Source: Cyanobacteriota bacterium (GTDB lineage: Bacteria; Cyanobacteriota; Cyanobacteriia; PCC-6307; Cyanobiaceae). Taken from it: a stretch of 47,743 bases of DNA. A program made the position numbers and the translations under genes. Below the pieces are notes generated by a model, which worked only from the letters and a program-made list of their open reading frames with translations, was not told where the DNA came from and ran no database searches. Position 1 is the stretch's first letter. Each line of letters opens with the position of its first letter. This document shows positions 45,180-47,743 of the stretch, piece by piece. Location: the NCBI GenBank assembly GCA_027620015.1, contig JAQCGH010000012.1, positions 1 to 47,743 on the forward strand. The letters are read 5' to 3'.

Positions 45180-46495
45180 AGGGCATTGCGGGGTGGGTGA
45201 CCTTCTCCGCGCAATAGCTGGTGCTCCCAGCGGTTTAGCTGACGCAGCAGCAGCGCGCTGACGCCAAGCAGCACCAGCAGGGTCATCCGCGCCGTCAGCC
45301 CGGGCAGCCAGGCCGCCAGCAGCAGCTCCACCCCCAGGGCCACCAGCACTAGCGGCCGCCAGCGGCGCAGCCCGCGCAGAGCACCTGAACAGGCATGGCA
45401 ATGGCGGCTGTGGCTGTCGTAGCGATCCATCAGGGCTGCCCTACCCAGTCGGGGGGGGAGGGCGGAGCCTGCGCATGGCAGGCCGGCAAAATCTTTGACC
45501 CATTTGTGCAATGCCCGCACGTAGATGTCGGCACTGGTGGGCAGGAAGTTCGCCTGGTTTTGAACCCGTTCTTGCCGGTGCAGAAACACCTGGTCGTCTT
45601 CGAGCACGGTGTGGTTAGCGATGTGCTGCAACCACACCGGCCGAGCCCGCAACAGCAGCCTGGGCATTAGCGAGCGAAACTGAAATGGGAAGCGAGCAAA
45701 CAAGCGGCATTCCCCAGCCCGGATCGGCGTGGCATACACAACCGTGAGGAAGCGCGCAAATCCCTTCGCTGTGAGGTCGTGCCACATCAGGCCCGGCGCC
45801 TGAAAAGTGGTGAACTGGCTGCCCAAGCGCCCCCGACGCGGGCCCTCGGGCCAAGTGGCGGTGAACCCCTCCGCCCCGAAACTTGTGAGCTCAGCTACCA
45901 CTGGAGCGGCGTTCTGGCGCTTACCCACAGTGCGGTGGTGGGTGAAGGGCACATGGCTCACATCGAGCACGTTCTCCAGCAGGGTGAGGGCATCCATCGG
46001 CAGGTCGCGGAAGGTGTCCTGCACCAGCCAGCCGGGTTCCTCAAGCACGGGCACCAGCGGCAGGGGGACCGCCGCAGCCGCTGCCGGGTCGCCGGCAAAC
46101 ACAAACAGCAGCCCCTGGGCGCTGGCTGTGGCGTAGCGGCGGCAGGAGCTGCGGGGGTTGGCGTCGATTGCGGCTTCGGCCTGGGGGATCGCGGTGCAGT
46201 TGCCCTGGGCGTTGAAACTCCAACCGTGATATGGGCACTCCAGCTCACCCCTCTCGTTGAGGCGACCTTCGCTCAAGGGCACGAGCCGGTGGGGGCAGAC
46301 GTCGGCAAAAGCGCACCACTGCTGGCCTGCAGCGTCCCACCACAGCACCAGATCCATCTCCAGCAGGGTGAAGGCCGTGGGGCGGCGAGGATCGAGATCC
46401 TGCAGATAGGCCACCGGATACCAGCGCTGCAACCAGTGCTCCTGCCTGATGCTGGCGCCGCTAGCTGAATCCATAACAGGAGCTGGGATCACCAT
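45176..46495 (-). CDS. Rieske-type oxygenase, PaO/Tic55-like
   Basis: This is a non-heme iron oxygenase related to pheophorbide a oxygenase, Tic55 and PTC52 of plants. The Rieske cluster is bound by CPH (in [13 protein letters not shown]) and CPYHGW. The mononuclear iron site is in [15 protein letters not shown]. Near the C-terminus are the family CxxC (RHCHACSG) and two hydrophobic helices that anchor it to the membrane. About 439 residues from ATG 46493-46495; ATG 46472-46474 is equally plausible. The substrate is open: a tetrapyrrole or other pigment is likely by family. It is downstream of two ABC-2 permease genes on the same strand. Confidence 0.88.
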   Translation of the reverse strand: MVIPAPVMDSASGASIRQEHWLQRWYPVAYLQDLDPRRPTAFTLLEMDLVLWWDAAGQQWCAFADVCPHRLVPLSEGRLNERGELECPYHGWSFNAQGNCTAIPQAEAAIDANPRSSCRRYATASAQGLLFVFAGDPAAAAAVPLPLVPVLEEPGWLVQDTFRDLPMDALTLLENVLDVSHVPFTHHRTVGKRQNAAPVVAELTSFGAEGFTATWPEGPRRGRLGSQFTTFQAPGLMWHDLTAKGFARFLTVVYATPIRAGECRLFARFPFQFRSLMPRLLLRARPVWLQHIANHTVLEDDQVFLHRQERVQNQANFLPTSADIYVRALHKWVKDFAGLPCAGSALPPRLGRAALMDRYDSHSRHCHACSGALRGLRRWRPLVLVALGVELLLAAWLPGLTARMTLLVLLGVSALLLRQLNRWEHQLLRGEGHPPRNAL

Positions 46496-46544
46496 GGGCA
46501 GCGGCAGCAACTAGGGAGAACTGATGGATGGATGATGGCGCGCC

Positions 46545-47357
46545 CTAGCTGGAGGCCGATGTGTAAAAGCGCTGGGCGTAGCTCCACAACAGGCGACTGG
46601 CCACCAGGCACAGCCCGGCAGCCAGCAGCGAACCCAAAGCCCAGATGGCTGAGCCCCGCCCCAGCAGCGCCTCGGCGGGCACGGTTGTGAGGAAGGCTAC
46701 TGGCAACACAAAGGTGAACAGCAACCGCAGCGCCGGCGGATAGGCACTCACCGGGTAGCGGCCCGCCACCAGGGTGTAGCGCAACACCTCGGTGGCATTC
46801 CACACCTTCACAAACCAGATGCTGAGGGCCGCCAACACAAACCAGAGGCTGTAGAGAATTACCAGGGCTGCAAACAGCAGCGCCAGCGAGAGCAGCACGG
46901 GCCCAGCCGCCGGCAGGCCGGATGGAGCCCCAGGACCCCTGTTCAGCAGGGCCCAAACGATCAGGCCAAAGCCAGCCAATATTCCTGGAAGCCCCCAGGG
47001 CGACACGGTGCGGGCCGACAGCCAGAACTGGCTATCAATTGGCTTGAGCAGCACGTAGTCGAGAGTGCCGGTCTGCACGTGGTTAACGATGCGGCTGAGG
47101 TTGGGCTGCAGCACGCAGGTGGTGAACCCATCCAGCAGCGTGTAGAGGCCCAGCACCACCAAAGCGCCACTCCAGCTCCAGCCCCCCAGCTGGGGCCCGC
47201 CACCAAACAGCAGCTGCAGCACAAAGACGCTGCCAGCCAGGTTGCCCAGCACCGAAAGCAGCTCGATCCAGGCATTGAGCGGGTATTCGAGTTCGGCCGC
47301 CAGGGAGCTGCCCCAAAAGCAGCGCAGGCTGCGCCAGTAGCGCGCACACTCCCTCAT
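46545..47357 (-). CDS. ABC-2 type transporter permease
   Basis: This 270-residue protein has six hydrophobic segments and the features of the ABC-2/DUF990 export permeases: an N-terminal amphipathic part (RECARYWRSLRCFWG), RIVNHVQTGTLDYVLLKPID, and the late ALGSLLAAGLCLVASRLLW helix. ATG 47355-47357 is chosen; the frame is open upstream but overlaps the next permease. The start overlaps that gene's stop by 4 bases, so the two form a heteromeric pair. The ATPase presumably lies outside the window. Substrate unknown. Confidence 0.85.
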   Translation of the reverse strand: MRECARYWRSLRCFWGSSLAAELEYPLNAWIELLSVLGNLAGSVFVLQLLFGGGPQLGGWSWSGALVVLGLYTLLDGFTTCVLQPNLSRIVNHVQTGTLDYVLLKPIDSQFWLSARTVSPWGLPGILAGFGLIVWALLNRGPGAPSGLPAAGPVLLSLALLFAALVILYSLWFVLAALSIWFVKVWNATEVLRYTLVAGRYPVSAYPPALRLLFTFVLPVAFLTTVPAEALLGRGSAIWALGSLLAAGLCLVASRLLWSYAQRFYTSASS

Positions 47358-47743
47358 GCGCCCATCGCCGAATAGCGGCGCAGGCCAGCCCGCCACAGCC
47401 AGTGGCCGATCGGCAGAAGCAGCAGGCACCAAGCGGCGATCGCCCCAAAACCCAACGCCACATTCACCGGTTCGCCGGCCAGCAGCCGGGCGGGGAAATC
47501 CACCATCCAAGGAAATGGCGTGGCCATAGCCAGCCGCCGCACCGCTGGAGGAAAGGTATCCAGGGGTGCCACTATTCCCGATAAAAACAGATACGGGATC
47601 ATCAACAGCCGATCGAGAGCCGCCGCCCGTTCACTCCAAAAACAGATGGTGGTAACGAGCACCTGCAGCAAAAAGCGCAGCAAAAAGGCCGCCACAATTG
47701 CCATAATTCCCAGCAGCAAAGTGCCTGCAGACGGCAGCCACAG
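47354..47743 (-). CDS. ABC-2 type transporter permease, 5' part outside the window
   Basis: The frame is open through the window edge, so the N-terminus is missing. The visible 130 codons contain membrane helices and the PYLFLSGIVAPLDTFPPAVR and ATPFPWMVDFPARLLAGEP segments, which are typical of the second subunit in DUF990-like export pairs. Its stop overlaps the start of the downstream permease gene (ATGA). Confidence 0.85.
   Translation of the reverse strand: MWLPSAGTLLLGIMAIVAAFLLRFLLQVLVTTICFWSERAAALDRLLMIPYLFLSGIVAPLDTFPPAVRRLAMATPFPWMVDFPARLLAGEPVNVALGFGAIAAWCLLLLPIGHWLWRAGLRRYSAMGA

Noticed and set aside
45779-46468. Plus-strand ORF of 229 codons inside the Rieske gene
   Set aside because: It is antisense to the cluster-binding motifs of a clear Rieske protein.
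1-47743. CRISPR array, prophage, integrase, transposon or defence island
   Set aside because: I saw no regularly spaced repeats, transposase or integrase motifs, or toxin/antitoxin and nuclease families on either strand.

Overview
The window is from a picocyanobacterium of the Synechococcus/Cyanobium type. It is GC-rich, gene-dense and has very short spacers. It carries genes found only in oxygenic phototrophs or typical of them: psaK (photosystem I), petN (cytochrome b6f), thf1/psb29, an FtsH2-type thylakoid protease, ycf35, a Ycf49/DUF2499-like gene, DUF3593, DUF1830, DUF3110 and a PaO/Tic55-like Rieske oxygenase. The content looks like ordinary chromosomal core. I see no phage, transposase, integrase, CRISPR array or rRNA.

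Layout. 1-4.9 kb: a minus-strand cluster (ycf35, an M61 peptidase, a membrane-anchored amidase), then purN (+) converging on argC (-). 5-9.5 kb: ribBA, a cyclophilin, MTA phosphorylase and murQ. 9-12.5 kb: a tightly packed minus-strand unit dnaK-dnaJ-DUF3110-murQ. 12.7-15.5 kb: pstC-pstA-pstB, preceded by a candidate Pho box, then a bidirectional terminator and tRNA-Ser(GGA). 15.7-21.3 kb: plus-strand housekeeping genes (2Fe-2S ferredoxin, inositol-phosphatase-like protein, hisZ, two-cluster ferredoxin, htpG, rpmB, an exported peroxiredoxin). 21.4-24.9 kb: an orphan ParA overlapping a small membrane protein, csaB, DUF2499, DUF3593, a decayed solute-binding-protein gene and psaK. 24.9-28 kb: an FAD reductase-like gene overlapping dxs. 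28.1-34.9 kb: ilvA, scpB, a YggT protein, an exported unknown, a MazG-like gene, pyk, a MacB-like permease and DUF1830. 35-40.9 kb: a membrane-proteostasis and photosynthesis neighbourhood (ftsH, clpP, thf1, an anchored unknown, an unlisted 50-residue membrane protein, petN, clpS, DUF2103). 41.2-41.7 kb: a degenerate gene-free stretch. 41.7-47.7 kb: purK, a probable 34-residue ORF behind a strong hairpin, an orphan sugar-type ABC permease, aroB, a Rieske oxygenase and two ABC-2 permease genes, the last cut by the window edge.

How the genes fit together. Much of the window is biosynthesis (purine, arginine, riboflavin, histidine, isoleucine, shikimate and isoprenoid steps). The most coherent group is ftsH/clpP/thf1/clpS beside petN, because Thf1 is known to associate with FtsH in photosystem II repair. 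No clearly new multigene system is visible. The best leads for undescribed biology are the two very short ORFs (39915-40067 and 42936-43040, the latter with a leader hairpin), the overlapping ParA/small-membrane-protein pair, and two sites of gene decay. Several starts were moved from the longest open frame to a better supported codon; alternatives are given in each entry.
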